NCBI GenBank assembly: GCA_902475545.1
Contig: CABRZP010000001.1
Span: 146,950 to 210,949, forward strand
Source: an uncultured bacterium
Lineage (GTDB): Bacteria; Cyanobacteriota; Vampirovibrionia; Gastranaerophilales; Gastranaerophilaceae
Direction of reading: 5' to 3'
DNA: 64,000 nucleotides
Part shown: piece after piece, positions 25,156-33,554 of the stretch
How positions within the stretch are numbered: position 1 is the stretch's first letter
Layout: each line of letters opens with the position of its first letter
Made by a program: the position numbers and the translations under genes
Notes under the pieces: generated by a model
Databases searched by the model: none
What the model was told of the DNA's origin: nothing
Seen by the model: the letters and a program-made list of their open reading frames with translations, nothing else

Positions 25156-26319
25156 TTAAAAATCCATGTTCATAAAATCATCATCTTTTTTATAATTTTT
25201 CTTGTAGGGTTTTATTTTGTTGTTTTTCTTTTTTGTTTTTTCGGGTATAGAACGATATGCATTATCTAATGAAACTTTAGTAATAATATCACTGGTTTTT
25301 CTATCATAAAAAGTTAACCAGAATTTTCTATTAATATTATCAACTGCAAAAGATACATTTGCTACCAGCTTATCTCCTGGGTGTATTTGCCTGAACATCA
25401 ATTTTGTATCACCAAAAATTGATGGGCTGAATTTTGCATTATAATCATTAACCAGAACCATATCAAATCCTGACAGTGTTTTGTCTGACATATTTGAAAT
25501 TAGTACTGTCAAAGTTAATGTGTTTACTTCTCCAAATGGGTCTTTTTCGTGTTTAATATCATTTATGCTTATTGTTAAACCATCATAAAAGATTTCTTCT
25601 TGTTTTAAAGCATCTTCTTTATAAACAGGTAAGTCTACAGGTGACATTATTTTAACCTTAATTTCGTCTCCTGGAGCAATTAATACGTGGTTACCTTTTC
25701 TTATCAGAGCAACTCCCAATCCTGCTACACTCCCTAAAGCTGCACCACCGGCAAGTGTATAACCCTGAGATGCAATTGCGGCTTCTAATCCAAGCCAGTT
25801 AAGTGCAACAAGCCCGCCAACTGCACCACCAGCTACTGTATAACCTACATCTTGTGCCACAATTTTAGCTCCGGAAGCTACAGGATGTAGTTTTGTTGTC
25901 ATTTTTCCTTCGATTGGTATTTCTCGCCCGTCAGGTGTAACAAGGTAATCAAATGATAATGACATGGAAGCTTCTCTTCCTCCTCTGCCGGGTGCGGTTG
26001 TATTTGTAAGTTTCCCGTGAGCAACTGTTCCTTTTGGAATAATAATTCCTTTATCTCCGTATACATCTGAAGTTACTTCTGCAAAAAACTCATCACCTTC
26101 GACAGAAAAAGAAGAATCTAAAACTTGAGAAACTGTCATATTTATTATGTCTTTTCTGTTTAAGCTTTCAACTTTGCCTGTAAATAATTCATCTTCAATT
26201 TTTTGATATTGGTCATTTTCGACAACAGAACCCTTTAACGGTTCTGCCATTGCATTTACCATTGAAAAATTTGTGGCAAGTATTGTTAATATTAATATAA
26301 AGCTAAATATCTTCTTCAT
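25156..26319 (-). CDS. Exported protein of unknown function with glycine-rich membrane-like segment
   Basis: 387 residues. A signal peptide (MKKIFSFILILTILATNFSMVNA) is followed by a beta-rich domain (GIIIPKGTVAHGKL, resembling the 'stable pre-set value' strand of VirB10/TrbI-like proteins), a Gly/Ala-rich hydrophobic stretch (about 165-215), a second beta domain and a strongly basic tail. The start is the ATG at 26319; TATAAT lies exactly six bases upstream (26326-26331) and there is no Shine-Dalgarno sequence, which suggests a leaderless message. A TTG two codons earlier is rejected. It lies 27 bases after the glycosyltransferase gene. Function unknown. Confidence 0.75.
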   Translation of the reverse strand: MKKIFSFILILTILATNFSMVNAMAEPLKGSVVENDQYQKIEDELFTGKVESLNRKDIINMTVSQVLDSSFSVEGDEFFAEVTSDVYGDKGIIIPKGTVAHGKLTNTTAPGRGGREASMSLSFDYLVTPDGREIPIEGKMTTKLHPVASGAKIVAQDVGYTVAGGAVGGLVALNWLGLEAAIASQGYTLAGGAALGSVAGLGVALIRKGNHVLIAPGDEIKVKIMSPVDLPVYKEDALKQEEIFYDGLTISINDIKHEKDPFGEVNTLTLTVLISNMSDKTLSGFDMVLVNDYNAKFSPSIFGDTKLMFRQIHPGDKLVANVSFAVDNINRKFWLTFYDRKTSDIITKVSLDNAYRSIPEKTKKKNNKIKPYKKNYKKDDDFMNMDF

Positions 26320-26346
26320 ACTCAAATTATACTACGTATTATTAAT

Positions 26347-27912
26347 TTATCCATTCTGATTTTCAACTTCTTGTGCCATTTCTTCGATGAAATTATTTAC
26401 TTTTGCTTGTTCAAAGCAAGAGCAGGAATTCCATATTAATGTTGGGCGGGGTTCGCTCAGTAAAGGACTAGGGTAATCATTATGACATTGTCCTTTTAGC
26501 ATATTTTTAGAACCGTCAACACAGGAAGTAAACATTGAGCAACAACTGCAAATTTTTAGAACTAATCCATAATCATCCATTTTTGATTTTAATTGCTGAA
26601 GAGCATCTATCATTCTTAGATGAGAGGATGTAGTGTATTTTTTGTTTTTGTAAATAAATCTGATTTTTGATAATCCGTTTTCTGTTGAAATAAATTCTAA
26701 TTTGCAGCCTCTGTCTCCGTGTTTTGTTTGAACCATAACGTCAATTGCCAGTTTATCAACTTCTCTATCGGAGTTTGCACCTAATTTTTTTAGTAAACAG
26801 CGGATAGGTGGGAAGTTTTTAACAATATGGCAAATTGAATATATCGGATATAAAAGTAATAACATTATTTCTTTTGCATTTAATTTTGCATTTACAAGAC
26901 TTAAGCCAAAGATTGCAACTAGCAATATTGCAGAAAAGATTACAACATTACAGCGAACAATAAATTGACAATTATATGAATATATAATTAGTAACGCATA
27001 TATTCCAGCTAACATCCAAAAGTTTGGATTTAATAAAGAACAAATATGTTCAATAAATGCGAAATTAAAACCTTTAATATTTTTAAAGTTATTTTTCAAT
27101 AAGTTAAATCTTTTTGTTAATCTTGGATTTTTAAAAGAACAGTCTTGACCCAATACTGCAGATTGGATATTCGGATTGTAGACGCATTTATGTCCCATTT
27201 TTGATAGTAATAAACTGAATTCCAATTCTGAATTTATGTCTTTAAAGTTAATTTCATCTACAGCATCAATTACTGATTTTTTAACAATAAAAAGTCCGGA
27301 ATCAATATTTGTAGTCAAACCAAGTAATGATCTTGATTGTTTAAAAAAGTTTGCTTTGTATTTTTTATAAACAGCTTTAATATTGTCAACAATATCAAGT
27401 GCATCTCTATTAATATTTACTTCTCCGACAATCGCATCAGATTTTTGAATTGCTGCGTTTGCAAGAGTTAAAAAGTCAGGGAAAATATGTCTTGTTCCGT
27501 CAATGAAAACATAAGCATCAATAGTTTCATCTTTTTTAAGTTCTTCCAATAATATTGAAATAGCTTTGTTTTTTCCCAGAGTGCCAACATCTTGAATATT
27601 AACAACATGTACAAATTTGTCATATTCAAATAATTTTTCGGAACCATCGTTACAGTCGTCAAGAACTGCATAAACTTTGAAGTTTGCTAGCGGATAATCC
27701 TGCATTTTTAATTCTTCAACCAGTTCTTCTAAACAATTTTTGTGATTATGGCTGTATATTATAACTGCGAAATTGTTTTTTACTTCATCATATTTTGAAT
27801 ATTTTCTTTCAATATGAAAAGGTGTATCTTTTAGATTTCTTATCGCAAGGATTAAAAAATATACAGTGTAAATAATTACATATAGATAAATAAAATATAA
27901 AATAAGTTCCAT
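26347..27912 (-). CDS. Membrane glycosyltransferase family 2 with Cys-rich C-terminal domain
   Basis: 521 residues. An N-terminal membrane helix (1-24), a GT2 catalytic domain with VLDDCNDGS (nucleotide-binding Asp pair) and FIDGTR (the DxD-equivalent), then two to three membrane helices around 300-365. The last ~150 residues are unusual. They form a soluble region ending in a dense cysteine cluster (CSCC, SC, QCH, SCSC within about 50 residues) that could bind zinc or an Fe-S cluster. GT2 enzymes of this layout transfer sugars to lipid or polysaccharide on the inner membrane. Start supported by GAGGGA. Acceptor unknown. Confidence 0.8.
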   Translation of the reverse strand: MELILYFIYLYVIIYTVYFLILAIRNLKDTPFHIERKYSKYDEVKNNFAVIIYSHNHKNCLEELVEELKMQDYPLANFKVYAVLDDCNDGSEKLFEYDKFVHVVNIQDVGTLGKNKAISILLEELKKDETIDAYVFIDGTRHIFPDFLTLANAAIQKSDAIVGEVNINRDALDIVDNIKAVYKKYKANFFKQSRSLLGLTTNIDSGLFIVKKSVIDAVDEINFKDINSELEFSLLLSKMGHKCVYNPNIQSAVLGQDCSFKNPRLTKRFNLLKNNFKNIKGFNFAFIEHICSLLNPNFWMLAGIYALLIIYSYNCQFIVRCNVVIFSAILLVAIFGLSLVNAKLNAKEIMLLLLYPIYSICHIVKNFPPIRCLLKKLGANSDREVDKLAIDVMVQTKHGDRGCKLEFISTENGLSKIRFIYKNKKYTTSSHLRMIDALQQLKSKMDDYGLVLKICSCCSMFTSCVDGSKNMLKGQCHNDYPSPLLSEPRPTLIWNSCSCFEQAKVNNFIEEMAQEVENQNG

Positions 27913-27968
27913 AATTTTTCCCTCGTTTTATATAAGTTTAGTCTAAACCTAAATAAAATACAAATTCT

Positions 27969-28553
27969 TTATATATCTATAACAATTTGTCCTTGTCTGA
28001 ATATTCTTAATTCATTGCCCATAACTCCGGCAACAGTTGATTCCAGCCCTTTTGCAGGGTGTCCGTAATCTTCAATAATTAAATCAGCAAGTCCTGTCAT
28101 ATTTTCTACAGCCTGTTCATAAGTTTTTGCTGATGGCTGGTGGGAAAGGTTTGCACTTGTTGTTGCAAGTACGTGACCGGGAATTATTTCACAAATTCTT
28201 TTAAAAACTTCATTGTCAGGAACTCTTATTCCTACAGTTGACATATTGGAAGTGATATAATCAGGGGTATTGTCATTTTTTTCGGTAACAATGGTTAATG
28301 CCCCGGGAAAATATTTTTTTATTAATTGCTGTCCGACTTTTGGTATTGGTTTTACGTAATTTAGTAAATTGTATACTTCATTTGACATAAGAATCAATGG
28401 TTTTTGAGCTTCTCTTTTTTTTATTTCGTAAATCTTTTTTACAGCTTTTTCGTTGTCTGGCAGACATCCTAAACCCCAAACCGTATCAGTGACATAAGCA
28501 ATTACTCCGCCATTTGTAAGTGTATTTATAATTTCTTTTTCGTTTTTTAACAT
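27969..28553 (-). CDS. tsaC: Threonylcarbamoyl-AMP synthase (Sua5/YrdC/YwlC)
   Basis: 194 residues covering one YrdC domain, with the signatures YVTDTVWGLGCLP, KKREAQKPLILM and ATTSANLSHQPSA. It makes threonylcarbamoyl-AMP from threonine, bicarbonate and ATP for the universal t6A37 modification of ANN-decoding tRNAs. It lacks the extra Sua5 domain, so it is the short TsaC form. ATG 28553 has TTGAGG nine bases upstream; an upstream in-frame TTG is rejected. The gene lies head-to-head with the EF-hand gene. Confidence 0.92.
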   Translation of the reverse strand: MLKNEKEIINTLTNGGVIAYVTDTVWGLGCLPDNEKAVKKIYEIKKREAQKPLILMSNEVYNLLNYVKPIPKVGQQLIKKYFPGALTIVTEKNDNTPDYITSNMSTVGIRVPDNEVFKRICEIIPGHVLATTSANLSHQPSAKTYEQAVENMTGLADLIIEDYGHPAKGLESTVAGVMGNELRIFRQGQIVIDI

Positions 28554-28674
28554 AATCAACCTCAATTATTCTTAATTACCAATATTATATCAGAGAAAGA
28601 AACATATTGACATTTTTGAAAACATCATTATTATAAAAGAAAGGTAGAATTGTTAAACAAGAAGGATTTATATT

Positions 28675-29229
28675 ATGGCATCATCAGGATCATCAATTGT
28701 TTCAAATATCTCATCCGGATTATCAAATACTTATGCCTATTTAGCTTCTCTATATCCGCAAGATGGGGTAACTTATAAAAATATTACTGCCGCAAGAAAC
28801 GATAAAACAAACTATTTAACATTGAATCAGTCTTTTGCATCATATTTACAGAATAATTTTGGTACTATTGATAAAGATGGCGACGGTATTATTAGTGCTG
28901 ATGAAATGAATAATATGACTAATACTATAGCTACCTCAGGGGTTTCTCGTAATGAGTTATCCCAATTGGCTGCAACCGGTGCTTATTCAAGTGAAATGGT
29001 TTCTAAAATAATGGATCATTTTGATGAAATTGATACAAACCATGATGGCAGAGTTACCAGTGCCGAAATCTCCGCTTTTGCTTCATCTTGTACCAAACAG
29101 GAAAAGATGGATGAAGAAAATTATAGAAAAGCTACCGGTACTTCAATCTTTTATGGAGAAGATAGTTCTTCAAACTTGGATAGTTATAGTATTTTGAGTT
29201 ATAAATACAAAAGTTTTAATTCAAAATAA
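28675..29229 (+). CDS. EF-hand calcium-binding protein
   Basis: 184 residues with two canonical EF-hand loops, DKDGDGIISADE (about 66-77) and DTNHDGRVTSAE (about 121-132), each with Asp/Asn at positions 1, 3, 5 and Glu at 12. The Ser/Gly-rich N-terminus is not a classical signal peptide, so location is uncertain. AAGGA precedes the ATG. The protein probably senses or buffers Ca2+. An annexin-like protein is encoded 2.5 kb downstream, a second calcium-type module. Confidence 0.88.
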   Translation: MASSGSSIVSNISSGLSNTYAYLASLYPQDGVTYKNITAARNDKTNYLTLNQSFASYLQNNFGTIDKDGDGIISADEMNNMTNTIATSGVSRNELSQLAATGAYSSEMVSKIMDHFDEIDTNHDGRVTSAEISAFASSCTKQEKMDEENYRKATGTSIFYGEDSSSNLDSYSILSYKYKSFNSK

Positions 29230-29250
29230 ATCTAAAATTAGGGGAAATTT

Positions 29251-29730
29251 TTGAAAAATATTTTTAAAATAACTATGTTAGTATTTTTATTTGCAAGTGT
29301 ACAATATGCAAATAGTGCTGATGTTGTAAAAGTTCAAAGGGCAATGCCAAAACCCGTAACAGAACAAAAAGCTCCGGTTATAGATATTAAGAAGCCTGTC
29401 CCGCAGCTCAAACCTCAACCAAAAATTATTACAGAAACCCAAAAAGCTGAAAATTTAGCAAAAATAAAACAATATAGTACAAATAAGGCAAAAGAACATT
29501 TAAGAATGTCTCCTAAACAGCTAATGGATGCTACAATTTGTGATTTTAAATATACTCTGGAGGATTTAGGAGCAACAAACATAAATGTTACAGATTATTT
29601 TGAACCAGATATGGAACAGTTAAAGCGTGAAAATGCAAAAATCCATGGTTGGACTTATAAACCTAAAAGATGTACAAAGATATATTTTGAATATGATAAT
29701 AAACCATATTACACAACCTGGTGCGGTTAG
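29251..29730 (+). CDS. Secreted proline-rich protein of unknown function
   Basis: 159 residues, starting with TTG (29251) after AGGGGAAA. A signal peptide (MKNIFKITMLVFLFASVQYANS) is followed by a Pro/Lys-rich extended region (KKPVPQLKPQPK) and a small C-terminal domain with three Cys (TICDF, RCTKIY, TWCG), probably at least one disulfide. It follows the EF-hand gene by 21 bases in the same direction. No family recognised. Confidence 0.75.
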   Translation: MKNIFKITMLVFLFASVQYANSADVVKVQRAMPKPVTEQKAPVIDIKKPVPQLKPQPKIITETQKAENLAKIKQYSTNKAKEHLRMSPKQLMDATICDFKYTLEDLGATNINVTDYFEPDMEQLKRENAKIHGWTYKPKRCTKIYFEYDNKPYYTTWCG

Positions 29731-29733
29731 ATT

Positions 29734-31083
29734 TTATTTGCCAATGCAAAAATGGTCAAAAATATTATTTAATATATCATCAGTTATAACTTCACCTGTT
29801 ATTTCATCCAATGCAAGCAGTGCAGATTTTAAATCAATATAAATCATATCTTGCAGTTCTTCAGCTTCTGCGGCTTGAAGAGCTCTTTCAAGACTTTCTT
29901 TGCATTTTATTAAACAGCTTTGCTGACGTTTATTTGTAATAAATTCGGTATCTTCCAGTGAAAAATTACAAATAATATCTTTCATTTTTTCTTTTAAGTC
30001 GTCCAATCCATCTTTTGAATATGTTGAAAGTTTTGCTGTATTTTCAAATATTGGTACAAATTTTTCATCTTTAATCAAATCAATTTTATTGGCAACAATA
30101 ATATGTGTTTTATCTTTTATGATGTTGTAAATCTGTTTATCTTCTTCTGTTAATCCGGCATTTGCATCATACATAAATAATACCATGTCAGCATCTTGAG
30201 CGGATTGTTTGGAGTATTCGATTCCTATTTCTTCGACTTTATCGATGTTTTCATCTTCTCGAATTCCTGCTGTGTCAATTAGGGTTATAGCGACTCCGAG
30301 GTCTAAATTTTCTTTAATAATATCTCTTGTTGTTCCTGCAATATCTGTGACAATTGCTCTGTCAATATTGAGCAAAGTATTAAATAATGAGGATTTACCA
30401 ACATTTGGACGTCCTACTATTGCAACTTTTACCCCTTGTCTTAAGATATCTGATGTTTTTGCACAATCAAGGATTCTATTGATTTCAGACAGAGAGTGAT
30501 TAAATTTATCTGTTAAATATGAATATTCCGGTTCTGCAACGTCTTCTGGAAAATCGATTCCTGCAACGATTCGGGATGCCGTCTCAAAAATTTCACCTTT
30601 AATCTCGTTGATTTTTAATGCCAGAACTCCTGATAAGTTTTTGGCGGATTGGATTGCAAAATTCGAGGTTTTTGCGTGAATTAAATCATCAACAGCTTCA
30701 GCCTGAGAAAGGTCAAGTTTTTTATTTAAAAATGCACGTTTTGTGAATTCCCCGCGTTCAGCCATTCTTGCACCGTTTTTTAATACGATATCTAAAATGT
30801 TTCTTACAACATTAACCCCGCCGTGGCATTGAATTTCGATAACATCTTCTCCCGTATAACTGTTTGGGTTTTTGAACGGAAGAATTAAAACTTCATCAAT
30901 TTTTGTTTCACCATCTAATATCCAACCGTGGCAAATTTTTCCTGCCGGTAAGTGTTCTTTGTCAGAAATTTTTTTTGCTATATCAAAGCTTTTATCGCCT
31001 GAAATTCTAATAACTCCAACTCCGCCGGTTCCGAGCGGTGTTGAAATTGCAGCTATTGTTTCAAATTCTTGCATTATATTCAT
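29734..31083 (-). CDS. mnmE: tRNA modification GTPase MnmE
   Basis: 449 residues. The N-terminal TrmE domain (TIAAISTPLGTGGVGVIRISG, tetrahydrofolate-binding), a helical domain, an inserted G domain with P-loop GRPNVGKSS, DTAG and NKID, and the invariant C-terminal CIGK. With MnmG it installs the cmnm5 group on U34 of certain tRNAs. The Met at 31083 was chosen because TATAAT (31090-31095) lies exactly six bases upstream and no ribosome-binding site exists; a Met three codons further in is also possible. It ends three bases from the convergent secreted-protein gene. Confidence 0.95.
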   Translation of the reverse strand: MNIMQEFETIAAISTPLGTGGVGVIRISGDKSFDIAKKISDKEHLPAGKICHGWILDGETKIDEVLILPFKNPNSYTGEDVIEIQCHGGVNVVRNILDIVLKNGARMAERGEFTKRAFLNKKLDLSQAEAVDDLIHAKTSNFAIQSAKNLSGVLALKINEIKGEIFETASRIVAGIDFPEDVAEPEYSYLTDKFNHSLSEINRILDCAKTSDILRQGVKVAIVGRPNVGKSSLFNTLLNIDRAIVTDIAGTTRDIIKENLDLGVAITLIDTAGIREDENIDKVEEIGIEYSKQSAQDADMVLFMYDANAGLTEEDKQIYNIIKDKTHIIVANKIDLIKDEKFVPIFENTAKLSTYSKDGLDDLKEKMKDIICNFSLEDTEFITNKRQQSCLIKCKESLERALQAAEAEELQDMIYIDLKSALLALDEITGEVITDDILNNIFDHFCIGK

Positions 31084-31121
31084 AATGCAATTATACAATA
31101 AATATTTTATTTATAGATTTA

Positions 31122-31526
31122 TTATGAATGAATTTGGAAAGAACATTTTGTGCAGTGTCCTTTTGGATGAAGCACTAAATTATCTTCTAAATCATACATT
31201 CTTTCTATTTTTGTTATAAGAGGAGCTCCGCATTTAGGACATTTTAAGCCGCCTGCTCCGTTTAGAATGAGTTCTTTAAGACTTTCAATAATTTCGGGGG
31301 AGATAATATATCCGGAAATATCTTTTTCCAGTTTTTTTATTTCGGAAGGTTCGCATTTAAGAACCTTTGCTAAAGCTTGGCGGATTGTTACCGGTAAAAA
31401 TAACTCTTTACCTGACTCAACTTCTTCTATGATTTCCAACGGTATATTTGCTGCGATAGCTAAACCTTTTTGTGTAAAACCGTTTTCTTCTCTTTTTTCT
31501 TGAATAAATCTTGCTAATGTTTTCAT
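31122..31526 (-). CDS. XRE-type helix-turn-helix protein with zinc ribbon
   Basis: 134 residues. The N-terminal 60 residues form an XRE/Cro HTH (FIQEKREENGFTQKGLAIAA...). The C-terminal part is a zinc ribbon with CPKC and CTKC (KCPKCGAPL... HCTKCSFQ). It is probably a DNA-binding regulator. TATTAT (31533-31538) lies six bases upstream of the ATG with no Shine-Dalgarno sequence, another leaderless candidate. It precedes mnmE by 38 bases. The target is unknown. Confidence 0.8.
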   Translation of the reverse strand: MKTLARFIQEKREENGFTQKGLAIAANIPLEIIEEVESGKELFLPVTIRQALAKVLKCEPSEIKKLEKDISGYIISPEIIESLKELILNGAGGLKCPKCGAPLITKIERMYDLEDNLVLHPKGHCTKCSFQIHS

Positions 31527-31722
31527 ATCGAAATAATACCATAAATAAGTTTATTTTATATTTATTAAGAAATGTAACAAGAAGGGGTGTCCTTAAAAGC
31601 CTTGCTGTGATTGGATTTTAATATTTTGTATATAAAATATCAATATAAATAGGCAATTTTTGTATATGAAATTTGTTTATATAAATACACAGGGAAATTA
31701 AGTTAAAGAAACGGGGAAAATT

Positions 31723-32937
31723 ATGGTTGCTACAAATCTATCAACAGTAAATGGAATGTTCTGGAATTGTCTACCTACTATGTATACTAATTTCGGTAAT
31801 GATACCCAAATTACAAATATTGATGCGTACAATCCTTATAACTTGACTGCATCATTCAGTCCATCAACTGGTTACCAACCATCAACTATTCCTTCTGCTT
31901 CTATCTTCAATTGTTATGCAACTGCACCTGGAGTATCAGGTGGCGGATGTTCTTCTCAAGCTATCCAACAAGCAGCTGTTGCTAATGCTCAAGCTTTATC
32001 AACTCCAGCATTAAATAATATCGGTAACGAAAGCAGAATGTCTACATTAAATATGATTGCTCAAGCAAAAAGCTTATTAGATAACAAAAGAAATCAACCG
32101 GGTGTATCTGAAGAAGATAAACAAAAAATCCAAGAATACATCGATAAATTGATTGAACAAGAAAAGAAATTACAAGAGCTAGCTAAAGATAAAACTCTAG
32201 ATCCTGCAACAGGATGCTACAAAATGGGTGAAATCGAAGTAGCTACAAGACAATTAAAAAATGAAGCAGTAGATTTTGCTAATTCAGTTGCAGTTGCTTC
32301 AACAGGAACTACAGGAACTACAGGAACAACTGGTTCTACAGATACTACAGATACGACTGCAGCAAGTGATTCTACACAAGCTTCAGATGAAACAGCTCAA
32401 GGTTCTGTTGATAATTTTGATACAGCAACTAGAAATGCTACAGATCAAATCTACGATGCAATGGAAGGTCTTGGAACTAATGATAAAAAAATGAGAGAAG
32501 TTCTAGACTTAGTAGATAAAGATAACGTAATGGATTTAGTACTTTGCTGGAACAAATATCATTCAGCTCAACACGGTGAATCTTTAATGAAAGCATTTAT
32601 GTGGGATGCTAGTTCAGGTTTCTGCTGTGCCGGTGGCGATAAAGTTAAATACGGAAAATTGATGGCACGTGCATTACGCGATAAAGCTGAAGAATTAGGT
32701 GTATATGACGAATGTGCAGCAGATTTCGCAGCTATCGATAAAGAAATGAGTTCTACTTTCTATGTAAGTAATGATGTTTACAAAAACTATGATAACATTG
32801 TAAAAGTTATCGGTGATAAAATGGGCAGCAAATACAGCTCACCATACGCTAAAGGCGGTGCATCAGTTCAAGCTCAAGGCGAACAAGAAAAACCTAAAAA
32901 AGAGTTCAAATGGTATAACCCATTAACTTGGTTCTAA
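31723..32937 (+). CDS. Annexin-repeat-like protein
   Basis: 404 residues. An N-terminal Ser/Thr/Ala-rich region with Cys64, Cys76 and Cys165, a coiled coil (about 125-155), a Thr-Gly/Thr-Asp low-complexity linker (193-212), then a segment (about 236-300) that reads like an annexin repeat: IYDAMEGLGTNDKKMREVL... YH... GESLMKAFMWDASSG. The GLGTND stretch corresponds to the annexin type II calcium loop GxGT, and an acidic residue about 40 positions later is the usual extra ligand. GGGGAAAA precedes the ATG. Codons are more C-ending than in the neighbours, which suggests high expression. No signal peptide. Confidence 0.65.
   Translation: MVATNLSTVNGMFWNCLPTMYTNFGNDTQITNIDAYNPYNLTASFSPSTGYQPSTIPSASIFNCYATAPGVSGGGCSSQAIQQAAVANAQALSTPALNNIGNESRMSTLNMIAQAKSLLDNKRNQPGVSEEDKQKIQEYIDKLIEQEKKLQELAKDKTLDPATGCYKMGEIEVATRQLKNEAVDFANSVAVASTGTTGTTGTTGSTDTTDTTAASDSTQASDETAQGSVDNFDTATRNATDQIYDAMEGLGTNDKKMREVLDLVDKDNVMDLVLCWNKYHSAQHGESLMKAFMWDASSGFCCAGGDKVKYGKLMARALRDKAEELGVYDECAADFAAIDKEMSSTFYVSNDVYKNYDNIVKVIGDKMGSKYSSPYAKGGASVQAQGEQEKPKKEFKWYNPLTWF
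32299..32335 (+). repeat. In-frame 9-bp tandem repeat
   Basis: The unit ACAGGAACT is repeated about three to four times inside the annexin-like gene and encodes the T-G-T-T-G-T-T linker. Because the unit is a multiple of three, copy-number change would only alter linker length. Confidence 0.7.
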
Positions 32938-33040
32938 ATTGAATAAATAAATTAAATAATTATCAGATATATTCCTGATTCCTCAATAAGAGAAATGTGA
33001 ATAATATCCAAAGGTTAGTAAAGTAGTGTAGAAATATTTT

Positions 33041-33067
33041 GTCCTGCAAAATTTTGCAGGACTTTTC
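33041..33067 (+). terminator. Terminator after the annexin-like gene
   Basis: The perfect palindrome GTCCTGCAAAA/TTTTGCAGGAC (33041-33062) is followed by TTTTCTTTT. It lies about 100 bases past the stop at 32937, so the message has a fairly long 3' tail. The sequence from here to 33216 is the rpsO leader, with a C/G-rich patch (CCTGTCCGGCGAGGGC) followed by ten T bases; no gene is seen. Confidence 0.8.
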
Positions 33068-33216
33068 TTTTGTAAATTTTTACGTCTTTTGCTTTAAATG
33101 CCTGTGGTAAAATATCCTGTCCGGCGAGGGCTTGATTTTTTTTTTTGACCATATTATTATCCTTATGTAGAGTGCTTACGCCAATAATCACTCAACAAAG
33201 AAAAGGATAAACTAAT

Positions 33217-33486
33217 ATGTCAATTAACTTGAAAAACAAACAAGAAATTGTTAAAGCATTCGGAAAGAACGAAAAAGACACTGGTTCTGCAGCAGTTCAA
33301 ATTGCTATGTTGACTCAAAAAATCAGTGAATTAACAGAACACCTTAAATCAAACAAAAAAGATTTCGCTACAAAAAGAGGTCTTTTAATGATGGTAGGTA
33401 AAAGAAAGAGATTACTTTCTTATGTTAAAGCTCAAAATCTTGACGAATACAGAGAATTAATCAAAAAGTTAAAAATTAGAGGTTAA
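33217..33486 (+). CDS. rpsO: Ribosomal protein S15
   Basis: 89 residues, the standard size, all helical, with the conserved DTGSAAVQIAMLTQKI and HLKSNKKDFATKRGLL segments. It binds 16S rRNA in the 30S platform. AAAAGGAT precedes the ATG. The roughly 100-base leader may carry autoregulatory structure, as S15 leaders do in other bacteria, but I cannot identify a known one. A strong terminator follows. Confidence 0.97.
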   Translation: MSINLKNKQEIVKAFGKNEKDTGSAAVQIAMLTQKISELTEHLKSNKKDFATKRGLLMMVGKRKRLLSYVKAQNLDEYRELIKKLKIRG

Positions 33487-33498
33487 TCTTAAAGAAAT

Positions 33499-33538
33499 AA
33501 AAACGGCTGACTTTTTTAAGAAAGTCAGCCGTTTTTTT
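33499..33538 (+). terminator. Rho-independent terminator after rpsO
   Basis: A 16-bp stem AAAAACGGCTGACTTT/AAAGTCAGCCGTTTTT followed by further T bases, ending 17 bases before the hydF start. Confidence 0.9.
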
Positions 33539-33554
33539 AAGGAATAGGAGTTTT

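Noticed and set aside
29627..29842. Plus-strand frame overlapping the secreted protein gene and mnmE end
   Set aside because: Overlaps two supported genes, with no ribosome-binding site.
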